DNA of 64,000 nt from Pedococcus cremeus (GTDB lineage Bacteria; Actinomycetota; Actinomycetes; Actinomycetales; Dermatophilaceae): assembly GCF_900111375.1 (NCBI RefSeq), contig NZ_FOHB01000009.1:117317-181316 (forward strand). Direction: 5' to 3'. Numbering within the stretch: position 1 is the first letter of the stretch; each line of letters opens with the position of its first letter. Positions 1 through 11,000 of this stretch are shown here, piece by piece. Both the position numbers and the translations under genes were made by a program. The notes under the pieces are model-generated. The model was not told the DNA's origin and made no database searches. It saw nothing but the letters and a program-made list of their open reading frames with translations.

Positions 1-492
1 TTCGTGGGCACCCTCGCCGACAACCTCCTCCTGGCCCGGCCCGGCGCCGACCGAACCACGCTGCTGGAGGCGCTGGCGGCGGTCGACGCCGACCGGTGGG
101 CCCTGGCGCTGCCCGACGGGCTCGACACCGTGGTCGGCAGCGGCGGCCACCGCCTCAGCGAGGCCCAGGCCCAGCAGGTGGCCCTCGCCCGCCTCGTGCT
201 GGCCGACCCGCACACCCTGGTGCTCGACGAGGCGACGTCGCTGCTCGACCCGCGCGCCGCGCGCCACCTCGAGCGCTCGCTGGCGGCCGTCGTCGAGGGC
301 CGCACCGTCGTCGCGATCGCCCACCGGCTGCACACGGCGCACGACGCCGACCGGGTCGCCGTCGTGGAGGACGGGCTCGTCAGCGAGGTCGGCACCCACG
401 ACGAGCTGCTCGCCGCCGAGGGCCCGTATGCCGCCCTCTGGCACTCCTGGCGGGACGAACGTTCCGAGGCCGCGGCCCAGGACGCGAAATAG
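1..492 (+). CDS. ABC exporter ATP-binding subunit, C-terminal part only
   Basis: This is the end of the nucleotide-binding domain of an ABC exporter; the membrane domain, Walker A and Q-loop lie before the window. What remains shows a signature region reading LSEAQAQQVALARL, Walker B and D-loop VLDEATSLLD, the H-loop in VAIAHRL, and the usual tail EVGTHDELLAAEGPYAALW. Such domains power export of lipids, drugs or peptides by fused or heterodimeric MsbA-like transporters. The signature is LSEAQ instead of the canonical LSGGQ, which is typical of the degenerate site in a heterodimeric exporter, so a partner half-transporter is expected upstream. The reading frame is open from base 1. Substrate unknown. 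Confidence 0.9.
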   Translation, partial: FVGTLADNLLLARPGADRTTLLEALAAVDADRWALALPDGLDTVVGSGGHRLSEAQAQQVALARLVLADPHTLVLDEATSLLDPRAARHLERSLAAVVEGRTVVAIAHRLHTAHDADRVAVVEDGLVSEVGTHDELLAAEGPYAALWHSWRDERSEAAAQDAK

Positions 493-616
493 TTTCCTGA
501 CGGCCCGTAACCCCCTGCCGCAGCGGTCGTTGTGCCGGGTGGTGCGGCTGGAGGCTCTATCCCCGGCTCGTCTCCAGCCGCACCCACCACCGGCCCCCTC
601 GGGAGGTCCTCCCGGT

Positions 617-649
617 GGCTGCCGGCGCTGCAGGGGGATGCCGGCAGCC
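617..649. terminator. strong hairpin, candidate terminator
   Basis: GGCTGCCGGC at 617-626 pairs perfectly with GCCGGCAGCC at 640-649 around a 13-nt loop. There is no T-run, as is common for actinobacterial hairpins. It lies 125 nt after the ABC stop codon and about 150 nt before the hsp20 start, so it could end the first transcript or belong to the second leader. Confidence 0.45.
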
Positions 650-684
650 GCCTACCTCCCCGCGATCCCAACGTCGCAGGAAGC

Positions 685-790
685 GCCAACTGCGCTGTGC
701 CACAGCGGAACTCACCTCTTGAAATCTCCGTTCACCGGGACAGAATGGAAGTGTCCCGTTCGGGGGAACGGGCTCTCGACACAGGAGGTG
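685..790 (+). promoter_or_regulatory. structured hsp20 5' leader
   Basis: Several perfect short inverted repeats lie here. CGGGACA (736-742) pairs with TGTCCCG (752-758). CCCGTTC (755-761) pairs with GAACGGG (766-772). The two hairpins share 755-758 and so exclude each other. CACCTC (713-718) is the exact complement of GAGGTG (785-790), which contains most of the AGGAGG ribosome-binding site at 783-788. The arrangement could hide the ribosome-binding site in a fold that opens with heat. That role is inference; the pairings are seen directly. Confidence 0.4.
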
Positions 791-798
791 GTTTGTCC

Positions 799-1242
799 AT
801 GGCTGTCGTCTTCGATCCCTTCCGTGAGATGGACCGGCTCACCGCCCAGATGTGGGGCGGCCAGACCGCGACCCGCGCGCCGCGCTGGATGCCGATGGAC
901 CTCTATCGCGCCGGGGACCACTACGTCGTCAACATCGACCTGCCGGGCGTCGACCCCGGCTCGATCGACGTGGACGTCGACGGCAACACGTTGACCATCC
1001 GCGCCGAGCGGACGCTGCGGGGCGAGGAGGAGGCGGAGTGGATCGCCCAGGAGCGTCCGTCGGGCAGCTACATGCGCCAGCTCAGCCTCGGTGAAGGGCT
1101 GGACCTCGACCAGATCCACGCCCACTACGAGAACGGCGTGCTCTCGATGACGATCCCGGTCTCGGAGCAGGCAAAGCCGCGCAAGATCGAGGTGCAGAGC
1201 CGCGGCGGCCAGCAGCAGATCCAGGGAACCGTGACCGGCTGA
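799..1242 (+). CDS. small heat-shock protein, Hsp20/alpha-crystallin family
   Basis: A cytoplasmic ATP-independent holdase of 147 residues that binds unfolding proteins and hands them to Hsp70/GroEL systems. The alpha-crystallin domain spans about residues 30-140: it opens after APRWMPMDLYRAGDHY, contains NIDLPGVDPGSIDVDVDG, and ends with the conserved GVLSMTIPV (GxLxxxxP) strand. The short C-terminal tail lacks an obvious IxI motif. The ATG is chosen because AGGAGG sits 10 bases upstream; the open frame runs further upstream without a family match. The leader contains mutually exclusive hairpins (see that entry). It is a monocistronic gene, convergent with the GMC oxidoreductase three bases away. 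Confidence 0.93.
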   Translation: MAVVFDPFREMDRLTAQMWGGQTATRAPRWMPMDLYRAGDHYVVNIDLPGVDPGSIDVDVDGNTLTIRAERTLRGEEEAEWIAQERPSGSYMRQLSLGEGLDLDQIHAHYENGVLSMTIPVSEQAKPRKIEVQSRGGQQQIQGTVTG

Positions 1243-1245
1243 GCC

Positions 1246-2958
1246 TCAGGCCTGCGCGCTCTCGTGGGTGAACCGGGGCACGGCCGGCCGCTGCGCGAGC
1301 ACGGGCTCCAGCCGCTGGTAGGCCTCCCCCTGCGCCGGGCGCGGGTCGGGCTCGCCGCGGTTGGGCCACAGCGACATGGCCCGCTCCGCCTGCGCGGTGA
1401 TGGTCAGTGACGGGTTGACGCCGAGGTTGGCCGAGACCGCCGAGCCGTCGACCACGTGCAGGCCGGGGTAGCCCCACACGCGGTGGTAGGGGTCGACGAC
1501 GCCGTGCTCCGGGTCGGCCCCGATCACCGCGCCACCGAGGAAGTGGGCGGTCATGGGCACGTCGACGACCTCGCCGAGCGAGCTGCCGGGGAAGGCGCGG
1601 AGCCCGGTCGCCTGCGAGAGCCGCTTGGCCAGCGCGACGACCGAGCGGTGCCCGGCCGGGATCCAGGTGGGGTTGGGCTCCCCGTGCCCCTGCCGCGAGG
1701 TCAGGGTGCGCCCGCCGAGCAGGCCCCGCCGGCCCGAGACGGTCAGGGAGTTGTCGCGGGTCTGCATGACGAGCCCGATGACGGTGCGCTCGCTCCAGCG
1801 GTACAGCGACAGCGAGCGGAGGAAGACGACCGGGTGCCGCACGGCCTCGACGAGGAACTTCACCGGCCGCGGCACGGTGCCCCCGCCGTCGACGAGGATG
1901 GTCGCGAGCGCGCCCATCGCGTTGGAACCCTTGCCGTAGCGCACGTTCTCGACGTGCGTGTCCGGGGCGGGGTGGAACGACGAGGTGATGGCGACGCCCT
2001 TGGTCAGGTCGACGTCGCGCGGCGCCTTCTCGAGCATGGCCCCGCCCAGCGCCTCGGAGTTGGTGCGGGTCAGGTGCCCCAGCCGGCCCGACAGGCCCGG
2101 CAGCGACCCGGTGTCCTTGAGGGTGTGCAGCAGCCGCTGGGTGCCCCAGGCGCCGGCCGCGAACACGACCTGCCCCGCGGTGACGCCGCGGCGGTCCTTG
2201 CGCAGCCAGGCGCCGGTCGCCTCCGTGGTGACCCGGTATGCCGTGCCGCCCGGCTCCGGGCGCACGTCGACCACCGTGCGCAGCGGCTCCACCGTCGCGC
2301 CCAGGCGCTCGGCGAGCGCCAGGTAGTTCTTCACCAGGGTGTTCTTGGCGCCGACCCGGCAGCCCACCATGCAGTTGCCGCACTCCGTGCACCCGGTGCG
2401 CTCCGGGCCCGCTCCGCCGAAGTACGGGTCGGGGACCCGGACACCCGGCATACCGAAGAAGACGCCGACCGGCGTCTTGCGGAAGGTGTCGCCCACGCCG
2501 AGGTCCTCGGCGGTCTCGCGCATGATCCGCTCGACGGGTCCGTCACACGGGTTGGTGACGACACCGAGCATGCTCGAGGCCACCCGGTAGTGCGGCGACA
2601 GCTCGGACTGCCAGTCGGTGATGTCGCGCCACTGCGGGTCCTGGAAGAACGGCGTCGGCGGCACGTAGAGGGTGTTGGCGTAGTTGAGCGAGCCGCCGCC
2701 GACTCCCGCGCCGGCCAGCACCACGACGTCGGGGAGCCGGTGGATGCGCTGGACGCCGAAGCACTTCAGCCTCGGTGCCCAGAAGTAGCGGCGCACGTCC
2801 CACGAGGTCTTGGCGAAGTCGTCGTCGGCGAACCGCCGGCCCGACTCGATGACGTGGACCCGGTAGCCCTTCTCGGCCAGCCGCAGGGCGCTGACCGAGC
2901 CGCCGAAGCCGGAGCCGACAACGACGACGTCGTAGTGAGGGGTGCGCGAGGTGGTCAC
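1246..2958 (-). CDS. GMC-family FAD oxidoreductase, cholesterol-oxidase-like
   Basis: A 570-residue flavoprotein that oxidises an alcohol to an aldehyde or ketone. The FAD-binding Rossmann motif VVVGSGFGGS is at about residues 12-21. The FAD loop AGAGVGGGSLNYANTLY follows near residue 85. The C-terminal active-site block contains HFLGG and NLGVNPSLTITAQAERAM. A cysteine cluster C-x2-C-x2-C-x3-C (CTECGNCMVGC) near residues 188-198 is typical of ChoD-like members and could hold a metal or Fe-S centre. The GTG start overlaps the aldehyde dehydrogenase stop by 4 bases, so the two are co-translated: this enzyme makes an aldehyde that the neighbour can oxidise. M. tuberculosis choD also lies next to guaB3. 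Substrate (sterol or long-chain alcohol) unproven. Confidence 0.85.
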   Translation of the reverse strand: MTTSRTPHYDVVVVGSGFGGSVSALRLAEKGYRVHVIESGRRFADDDFAKTSWDVRRYFWAPRLKCFGVQRIHRLPDVVVLAGAGVGGGSLNYANTLYVPPTPFFQDPQWRDITDWQSELSPHYRVASSMLGVVTNPCDGPVERIMRETAEDLGVGDTFRKTPVGVFFGMPGVRVPDPYFGGAGPERTGCTECGNCMVGCRVGAKNTLVKNYLALAERLGATVEPLRTVVDVRPEPGGTAYRVTTEATGAWLRKDRRGVTAGQVVFAAGAWGTQRLLHTLKDTGSLPGLSGRLGHLTRTNSEALGGAMLEKAPRDVDLTKGVAITSSFHPAPDTHVENVRYGKGSNAMGALATILVDGGGTVPRPVKFLVEAVRHPVVFLRSLSLYRWSERTVIGLVMQTRDNSLTVSGRRGLLGGRTLTSRQGHGEPNPTWIPAGHRSVVALAKRLSQATGLRAFPGSSLGEVVDVPMTAHFLGGAVIGADPEHGVVDPYHRVWGYPGLHVVDGSAVSANLGVNPSLTITAQAERAMSLWPNRGEPDPRPAQGEAYQRLEPVLAQRPAVPRFTHESAQA

Positions 2959-4547
2959 GGCCGCCCCACCGCCTTCAGCGCACGCAGGGCCACGGTCATG
3001 CCCCTGACCCAGGTCTGCTCCGACATGCCGGCGAAGGGCGCCAGCGGCACCAGCCGCTGGGCCGCCACGGTCTGCGACTCGGTGTACTTCATGATCCCCT
3101 CGGAGCCGTGCCGCCGGGAGACCCCGGAGGCCTTCATGCCGCCCATGGGGGCCGCCACGCTCCCCCAGGCCGCGCCGTAGGGCTCGTTGATGTTGACGGT
3201 GCCGGCGTTGATGCGCGCCGCGATCCGCCGGCCGCGGCGCACGTCGCGGGTGAAGACCGAGGCGTTGAGGCCGTAGTCGCTGTCGTTGGCCATCCGGACC
3301 GCCTCGTCGTCCGACGAGACCGGGTAGATCGTCACGACCGGCCCGAAGGTCTCCTCGTCGCGGCACGCCATGGCGGCCGTGACCCCGGTGAGGATGGTCG
3401 GCTCGTAGACGAACGGCCCGACGTCGGGCCGGGCCCGCCCGCCGGCGAGCACCGTTGCCCCCTTGTCGCGGGCGTCCTCGACGTGGGCCTTGACCCGCTC
3501 GAGCTGGGCGGCCGAGACCAGCGAGCCCATGTCGGCGCCGAAGTCGAGGTCGACCCCGAGGCGCATGGCCTTGGTGGCCGCGACGAACCGCTCGGTGAAC
3601 TCCTCCACCACCGACTCGTGCACGAGGATGCGCTCCTTGGAGATGCACAGCTGGCCCGCCGAGGAGAAGCAGCCCCGCACCGCGCCCCTGACGGCCCGGC
3701 CGAGGTCGGCGTCGTCGGCGACGTACATGCTGTTCTTGCCCCCCAGCTCGAGGCTGATGCCCACCAGGCGCGACCCCGCGGAGGCGGCCACGGTGCGGCC
3801 CACGGCGGTGGAGCCGGTGAAGCAGACGTAGTCGGTGCGGTCGACCACCGCCTGGCCCACGGTCGGTCCGTCGCCGAGCACGACCTGCAGCAGGGCCTCG
3901 GGCAGCCCGGCCTCCACCAGCAGGGCGACCCCCTGGAGCGCGGTCAGCGACGCCTGGAGGTCCGGGCGCAGCACGACGGCATTGCCCGCGGCGAGCGCCG
4001 GGAGGGCGTCGGAGACGGCCAGGGTGAGCGGGTAGTTCCACGGCGAGACGATGCCGACCACGCCCTTGGGGTGGTGCAGCTCCGTGGTCTGGGTCAGCAG
4101 CGGGAAGAGGCCGGCCCGGCGACGCGGCCGCAGGTGGCCGGCGGCCGTGCGGGCGTAGTAGCGGGCCACCAGGGCGACGTCGGCGACCTCCTCGAAGGCC
4201 TGCAGGCGGGTCTTGCCCGACTCGAGCTGCACGAGGTCGAGCAGCTGCTCCTGCCGGTCGAGCACGAGGTCGTGGTAGCGCAGCAGGATGCGCTGGCGGT
4301 GGCTCATCGGCGTGCGGGCCCAGGCCCGCTGGGCGGAGCGCGCCGCCTCCACGGCGGTCTGCACGTCGTCCGGCGTCGACAGCGGCAGCGAGGCGAGCGG
4401 CGCCCCGGTCAGCGGCGAGCGGGTCAGCCGGTGCTCCGCCCGTGGGGAGCAGACCACGCGGCCGGTGAGCCGGCGCGCGAGGGCCGGGTCCACGGCATAC
4501 GTCGCGGTGGGGTCGGTTTCCGGGTCAGCCAGCATGTCCGGGGCCAT
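2955..4547 (-). CDS. aldehyde dehydrogenase, succinic-semialdehyde dehydrogenase (GabD2) type
   Basis: An NAD(P)-dependent aldehyde dehydrogenase of 530 residues. The general-base glutamate lies in SLELGGKNS and the catalytic cysteine in SSAGQLCISKERI. NAD-fold elements such as CFTGSTAVGRTVA and the SPWNYPLTL motif are intact. Length and the N-terminus (DPALARRLTGRV) resemble the actinobacterial GabD2 group, annotated as succinic semialdehyde dehydrogenases; the pairing with a GMC oxidase suggests that the real substrate may be an aldehyde derived from a larger alcohol. It is the first gene of the two-gene operon. Its promoter region holds a bipartite operator shared with the monooxygenase operon near 62.4 kb. 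A second in-frame ATG four codons inside is possible. Confidence 0.88.
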   Translation of the reverse strand: MAPDMLADPETDPTATYAVDPALARRLTGRVVCSPRAEHRLTRSPLTGAPLASLPLSTPDDVQTAVEAARSAQRAWARTPMSHRQRILLRYHDLVLDRQEQLLDLVQLESGKTRLQAFEEVADVALVARYYARTAAGHLRPRRRAGLFPLLTQTTELHHPKGVVGIVSPWNYPLTLAVSDALPALAAGNAVVLRPDLQASLTALQGVALLVEAGLPEALLQVVLGDGPTVGQAVVDRTDYVCFTGSTAVGRTVAASAGSRLVGISLELGGKNSMYVADDADLGRAVRGAVRGCFSSAGQLCISKERILVHESVVEEFTERFVAATKAMRLGVDLDFGADMGSLVSAAQLERVKAHVEDARDKGATVLAGGRARPDVGPFVYEPTILTGVTAAMACRDEETFGPVVTIYPVSSDDEAVRMANDSDYGLNASVFTRDVRRGRRIAARINAGTVNINEPYGAAWGSVAAPMGGMKASGVSRRHGSEGIMKYTESQTVAAQRLVPLAPFAGMSEQTWVRGMTVALRALKAVGRP

Positions 4548-4577
4548 GACGGAAGCGTAGGTCCGCCCCCACCTTCT

Positions 4578-4604
4578 TTACCAGCAGTAAGTTACCGGTG
4601 AGAC
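4578..4604. promoter_or_regulatory. bipartite TetR-type operator upstream of the ALDH/GMC operon
   Basis: TTACCAGCAGTAA is followed after one base by TTACCGGTGAGAC. It starts 31 bases upstream of the aldehyde dehydrogenase start. The first half is a TTACC-N3-rGTAA inverted repeat. Over 24 bases it matches 19 positions of the site at 62412-62435 beside a tetR gene. The regulator identity is inference; the sequence match is direct. Confidence 0.6.
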
Positions 4605-4620
4605 ACCTGACACAGGAGCA

Positions 4621-5424
4621 CTACTGCTCCAGGGACGCCACGTGGTCGGGCACCTCGTGCTGAAGCGAACGGTCGGGGCGCACGTACCCGCGCGAGGGTG
4701 GCCGCTGGGGCAGGTCGAGCATCGGTGCCTCGACGTCCGCGTAGGGCACCTGCGATAGCAGGTGGGCGATCATGTTGATCCGCGAGCGCCGCTTGTCGTC
4801 GCTCTCGACGACGTTCCAGCGCGCCTCCGGGATGTCGGTGTGCACGAACATGTCGTCCTTGGCGCGCGAGTAGTCCTCCCAGCGCGTGATCGACTCCAGG
4901 TCGGTGGTCGAGAGCTTCCACCGGCGCATCGGGTCGGTCAGCCGCGACTCGAAGCGCCGCTGCTGCTCGACGTCGCTGACCGAGAACCAGTACTTGTGCA
5001 GCCGGATGCCATCCTCGACCAGCATCCGCTCGAAGATCGGGCACTGGCGCAGGAACCGCTGGTGCTCCTCGGGGGTGCAGTAGCCCAGCACCCGCTCGAC
5101 GCCGGCGCGGTTGTACCAGCTTCGGTCGAACAGCACGATCTCGCCGGCTGCCGGCAGGTGCTCGACATAGCGCTGGAAGTACCACTGGGTGCGCTCGCGC
5201 TCGGTGGGCACGGGGAGCGCCACGATGCGGGCCACGCGGGGGTTGAGGTACTGCGTCACGCGCTTGATGGTCGAGCCCTTGCCCGCCGCGTCCCGGCCCT
5301 CGAAGACGACCACGAGCCGCTCGCCCTCGCCGCGGACCCACTCCTGCATCTTCACCAGCTCGGCCTGCAACCGGAACAGCTCGGCCTCGTAGACCGACTT
5401 CCGCAGCCGCTCCCCTTTGGCCAT
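4621..5424 (-). CDS. ppk2: polyphosphate kinase 2 family protein
   Basis: A 267-residue cytoplasmic kinase that transfers phosphate between polyphosphate and nucleotides. The P-loop GRDAAGKG is at residues 43-50, the PPK2 Walker B segment DRSWYNRAG at 100-108, and the lid region around RLTDPMRRWKLS. Length fits a one-domain class I PPK2, usually favouring nucleotide diphosphates, though specificity cannot be read with certainty. The C-terminal 35 residues, rich in Pro and Arg, vary in the family. It starts at ATG with purine-rich sequence upstream. It stands alone between the guaB3 and aldehyde dehydrogenase units, with 100 bases to guaB3. No phosphate-box sequence recognised. Confidence 0.92.
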   Translation of the reverse strand: MAKGERLRKSVYEAELFRLQAELVKMQEWVRGEGERLVVVFEGRDAAGKGSTIKRVTQYLNPRVARIVALPVPTERERTQWYFQRYVEHLPAAGEIVLFDRSWYNRAGVERVLGYCTPEEHQRFLRQCPIFERMLVEDGIRLHKYWFSVSDVEQQRRFESRLTDPMRRWKLSTTDLESITRWEDYSRAKDDMFVHTDIPEARWNVVESDDKRRSRINMIAHLLSQVPYADVEAPMLDLPQRPPSRGYVRPDRSLQHEVPDHVASLEQ

Positions 5425-5484
5425 GGCGTCATCGTGCCACGGCGCACCCGCGTATGCCGTGGGGTCGGCCCAGCTGCGCCGGCC

Positions 5485-5538
5485 GCCTCAGCTGCGGTGG
5501 TGGCCTCAGCTGCGGAGGTCGCCTCAGCTGCGCTGGTA
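5485..5538. repeat. three 18-bp tandem repeats at the end of guaB3
   Basis: Units at 5485-5502, 5503-5520 and 5521-5538 all begin GCCTCAGCTGCG and differ only in the last six bases; a fourth degraded copy precedes them. Eighteen is a multiple of three, so on the guaB3 strand each unit supplies the same Arg-Ser-stop in frame. The third unit carries the real stop codon. It is a minisatellite likely to vary between strains. Confidence 0.85.
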
Positions 5539-6645
5539 GGGCGCGACGACGACCTCGACGCGCTGGAACTCCTTGAGGTCGGAGTAGCCGGTGGTCGCCA
5601 TGGCGCGCTTGAGGGCGCCGACGATGTTGGTCGTGCCGTCGGCGAGACGGCCCGGGCCGAACAGGATCTCCTCCAGCGGTGCGATGCCGCCGACACCGAC
5701 GCGCTCGCCCCGCGGCAGCTGCGGGTGGTGGGCCTCCGGGCCCCAGTGGTAGCCGCGGCCGGGGGCGTCGGTGGCCCGGGCCAGGGCGGCGCCGAGCATC
5801 ACGGCGTCGGCGCCGCAGGCCACGGCCTTGACGATGTCGCCGCTGCTGCCCACGCCGCCGTCGGCGATCACGTGCACGTAGCGGCCGCCGGACTCGTCGA
5901 GGTAGTCGCGGCGGGCGGCCGCCACGTCGGCGATCGCGGAGGCCATCGGGGCGTGGATGCCGAGCGTGCGCCGCGTGGTGTGCGCCGCTCCCCCGCCGAA
6001 GCCGACCAGCACGCCGGCCGCCCCGGTGCGCATCAGGTGCAGGGCCGCGGTGTAGGAGGCGGCGCCACCGACGACCACCGGGACGTCGAGCTCGTAGATG
6101 AAGCGCTTGAGGTTCAGCGGCTCGGCCCGGCCGGACACGTGCTCGGCGGAGACCGTGGTGCCGCGGATGACGAACAGGTCGACGCCGGCGTCCACGACCG
6201 TCTTCCACAGCTGCTGGGTGCGCTGCGGGCTCAGCGCGCCGGCCACGGTGACGCCGGCCTCGCGCACCTGGCGCAGGCGCTCGGTGATGAGCTCGGGCTG
6301 GATGTCGGCGGAGTAGATCTCCTGCATCCGCGACGTCGCGAGGTCGGGGTCGAGGCCGGAGATCTCCTCGAGCAGCGCGGTCGGGTCCTCGTAGCGCGTC
6401 CACAGGCCCTCGAGGTCGAGCACAGGCAGGCCGCCGAGCTGGCCGAGCGCGATGGCGGTGGCGGGCGACATGACCGAGTCCATCGGCGCGGCGATGACGG
6501 GGATGTCGAAGTGGTAGGCGTCGATCTGCCAGGCGACCGAGACCTCCTCGGGGTCGCGGGTGCGGCGCGAGGGCACCACCGCGATGTCGTCGAAGGAGTA
6601 GGCCCGACGGCCCCGCTTGCCACGGCCGATCTCGATCTCAGTCAC
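5524..6645 (-). CDS. guaB3: GuaB3-type IMP dehydrogenase family protein
   Basis: A 373-residue TIM-barrel protein of the IMPDH/GMPR family, without CBS domains, found beside guaB in actinobacteria. It starts VTEIEIGRGKRGRRAYSFDD and has the family features IPVIAAPMDSVMSPATAIAL near the N-terminus and VIADGGVGSSGDIVKAVACG in the phosphate-binding loop. GuaB3 proteins are reported to act in the GMP reductase/IMPDH purine interconversion step rather than being simple duplicates of GuaB. The GTG start was chosen because family similarity begins exactly there. The gene is followed by in-frame repeated stop codons from an 18-bp tandem repeat. A 346-bp gap separates it from guaB, so the two need not be co-transcribed. 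Confidence 0.92.
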   Translation of the reverse strand: MTEIEIGRGKRGRRAYSFDDIAVVPSRRTRDPEEVSVAWQIDAYHFDIPVIAAPMDSVMSPATAIALGQLGGLPVLDLEGLWTRYEDPTALLEEISGLDPDLATSRMQEIYSADIQPELITERLRQVREAGVTVAGALSPQRTQQLWKTVVDAGVDLFVIRGTTVSAEHVSGRAEPLNLKRFIYELDVPVVVGGAASYTAALHLMRTGAAGVLVGFGGGAAHTTRRTLGIHAPMASAIADVAAARRDYLDESGGRYVHVIADGGVGSSGDIVKAVACGADAVMLGAALARATDAPGRGYHWGPEAHHPQLPRGERVGVGGIAPLEEILFGPGRLADGTTNIVGALKRAMATTGYSDLKEFQRVEVVVAPYQRS

Positions 6646-6991
6646 CGCCCGATCGTATCGGTCGACTGAGCACGCGCCGCACCGGCGGCGAGGCGGGCGG
6701 GCACGAAGCCATGCGGCATACCCAGTGCAAGCGCCCACGCGGCACACCCAAACTGACGTCCCGCCGCCGGGTGAGGGGGCGGCCAGCGGCGGGACGCCAG
6801 TGTGGTCGCCGGGCGGCACGATGACCGCTGCGGCGAGGCTGGGTGCCGGGGCCTCCCTCCCCCGGGTGACGCCCCCGGTGAGGGGCACGGCACCACGCTA
6901 GATCAGGAGGTCGCCCACGCCATCCGACAGAACGCGTAACCGTGGGGGTCGGCCCGTCCAGCGGGCCGACCTGCACCCTACGGACCTGGGG
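6646..6991. other. intergenic region between guaB and guaB3
   Basis: I see no credible gene in these 346 bases. It contains a long inverted repeat: TGACGTCCCGCCGC (6754-6767) against GCGGCGGGACGCCA (6786-6799), 13 of 14 pairs, 18-nt loop. It also holds one GTATGCCG site (6714-6721, reverse strand). The hairpin could end the guaB transcript or regulate guaB3, which starts about 110 bases further along the minus strand. Confidence 0.6.
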
Positions 6992-8518
<1,527 letters not shown>

Positions 8519-8703
8519 CTAAGGCAGCCCGGGAGGGCCTCTGTGACGAGCCTCGAGGGGCGGGACGGCACCCGTGGGAAAGCCGTGCCAAATGTGTTCA
8601 GACTTGAAGAAGTTTTGACCATCCTCAGGCTGTTTGTGCAGGTCAGCGGGGGGTACGTTCGCTGGTATGCGGCACCGTGCCGCAGGAAGAGGTGGGGATC
8701 GAA

Positions 8704-9000
8704 ATGGCTGAGCTGTCGAGACTGCCCGGACCCGTCGCCGACCTCTGGGACTGGCAGCTGGAGGGGTCCTGCCGCCAGGTGAACCCGGACGTCTTCTTCC
8801 ATCCCGAGGGTGAGCGGGGCTCGGCTCGCCGCTCGCGGGACGCCGCGGCCAAAGAGGTCTGCCTGGCCTGCCCGGTGCTCGTCCAGTGCCGCGAGCACGC
8901 CCTGCGCGTCCGCGAGCCCTACGGCGTGTGGGGCGCCATGACCGAGGACGAGCGGGAGGCCTGGTACGCCGGCCACCGCCCCGTCTCCGCGGCCAGCTGA
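8704..9000 (+). CDS. whiB3: WhiB-family [4Fe-4S] regulator, WhiB3-like
   Basis: A small iron-sulfur transcription factor that partners the primary sigma factor and responds to redox or nitric oxide. The 98-residue protein has the four cluster cysteines at 23, 53, 56 and 62 (C...CLACPVLVQC) and the GVWG turn at 74-77. The segments LPGPVADLWDWQLEGSCR and FFHPEGERGSAR closely resemble mycobacterial WhiB3, which is also encoded next to groEL1 and guaB2. An in-frame ATG 27 bases upstream exists, but MAELSRLPGP is preferred because the family begins there and GGTGGGGA lies just before it. The C-terminus is shorter and lacks the long basic tail of WhiB1. The S4 protein gene follows after 26 bases. 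Confidence 0.9.
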   Translation: MAELSRLPGPVADLWDWQLEGSCRQVNPDVFFHPEGERGSARRSRDAAAKEVCLACPVLVQCREHALRVREPYGVWGAMTEDEREAWYAGHRPVSAAS

Positions 9001-9026
9001 CCAGCAGCCGGACCTAGACTGGCGGG

Positions 9027-9251
9027 GTGAACAGCCCCGCCGAGGTCCCCATTCGTGACGAGTCCATCCGGCTCGGCCAGCTGCTGAAGCTGGCGGGCCT
9101 GGTGGAGGACGGTGCGATGGCCCGTGCCGTCATCGAGGCCGGCGAGGTCACCGTCGACGGCGAGGTCTGGTCGCGTCGCGGCCAGCAGGTGCGCCCGGGC
9201 ATGACCGTGTCGTATGCCGGGGAGTCCGTCCTCGTGGTCAGCGGCGCCTGA
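9027..9251 (+). CDS. small S4-domain RNA-binding protein (YbcJ/RlbA-like)
   Basis: A 74-residue single S4 domain. It contains the S4 core IRLGQLLKLAGLVEDGAMARAVIEAG followed by VTVDGEVWSRRGQQVRPGMTV, the loop that contacts structured RNA. Such free-standing S4 proteins bind rRNA or stalled ribosome components; the exact target here is unknown. GTG start is set by the length of the family. It lies 26 bases after whiB3 on the same strand and ends just before a strong hairpin shared with convergent groEL, so whiB3 and this gene may form one short transcript. Confidence 0.88.
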   Translation: MNSPAEVPIRDESIRLGQLLKLAGLVEDGAMARAVIEAGEVTVDGEVWSRRGQQVRPGMTVSYAGESVLVVSGA

Positions 9252-9276
9252 GCGGCAAACCGGCTCCCACACGCGC

Positions 9277-9308
9277 GAAGGGGCGCCTCCCACGGGAGGC
9301 GCCCCTTC
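9277..9308. terminator. bidirectional terminator between the S4 gene and groEL
   Basis: GAAGGGGCGCCTCCC (9277-9291) pairs with GGGAGGCGCCCCTTC (9294-9308), a nearly uninterrupted stem with a 4-nt turn. It sits between convergent genes, 26 bases after one stop and 40 before the other. Confidence 0.85.
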
Positions 9309-9347
9309 GGTGTGCCGTGTCCGGCTCGGTGGCGTGTGCCGTCCGGC

Positions 9348-10976
<1,629 letters not shown>

Positions 10977-11000
10977 TCACGTCCTTGAGGGTTGTCATCG

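Larger units (their letters stand above)
493..798. other. intergenic region with hairpins before hsp20
   Basis: I see no credible gene in these 306 bases. They hold a perfect 10-bp stem at 617-649, which may end the ABC transporter transcript, and a structured leader of the heat-shock gene from about 685 onward. Open frames crossing the region are extensions of the hsp20 frame or antisense reads with no family resemblance. Confidence 0.7.

Noticed and set aside
1456..3180. Long open frame (574 codons) on the plus strand opposite the GMC and ALDH genes
   Set aside because: High-GC codon bias creates long antisense frames; composition is Arg/Gly/Val/Asp-rich with no fold or family pattern, while the opposite strand encodes clear enzymes.
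5485..5538. Short direct repeats taken as a CRISPR fragment
   Set aside because: Repeats are contiguous with no spacers and no cas genes are in the window; it is a minisatellite.
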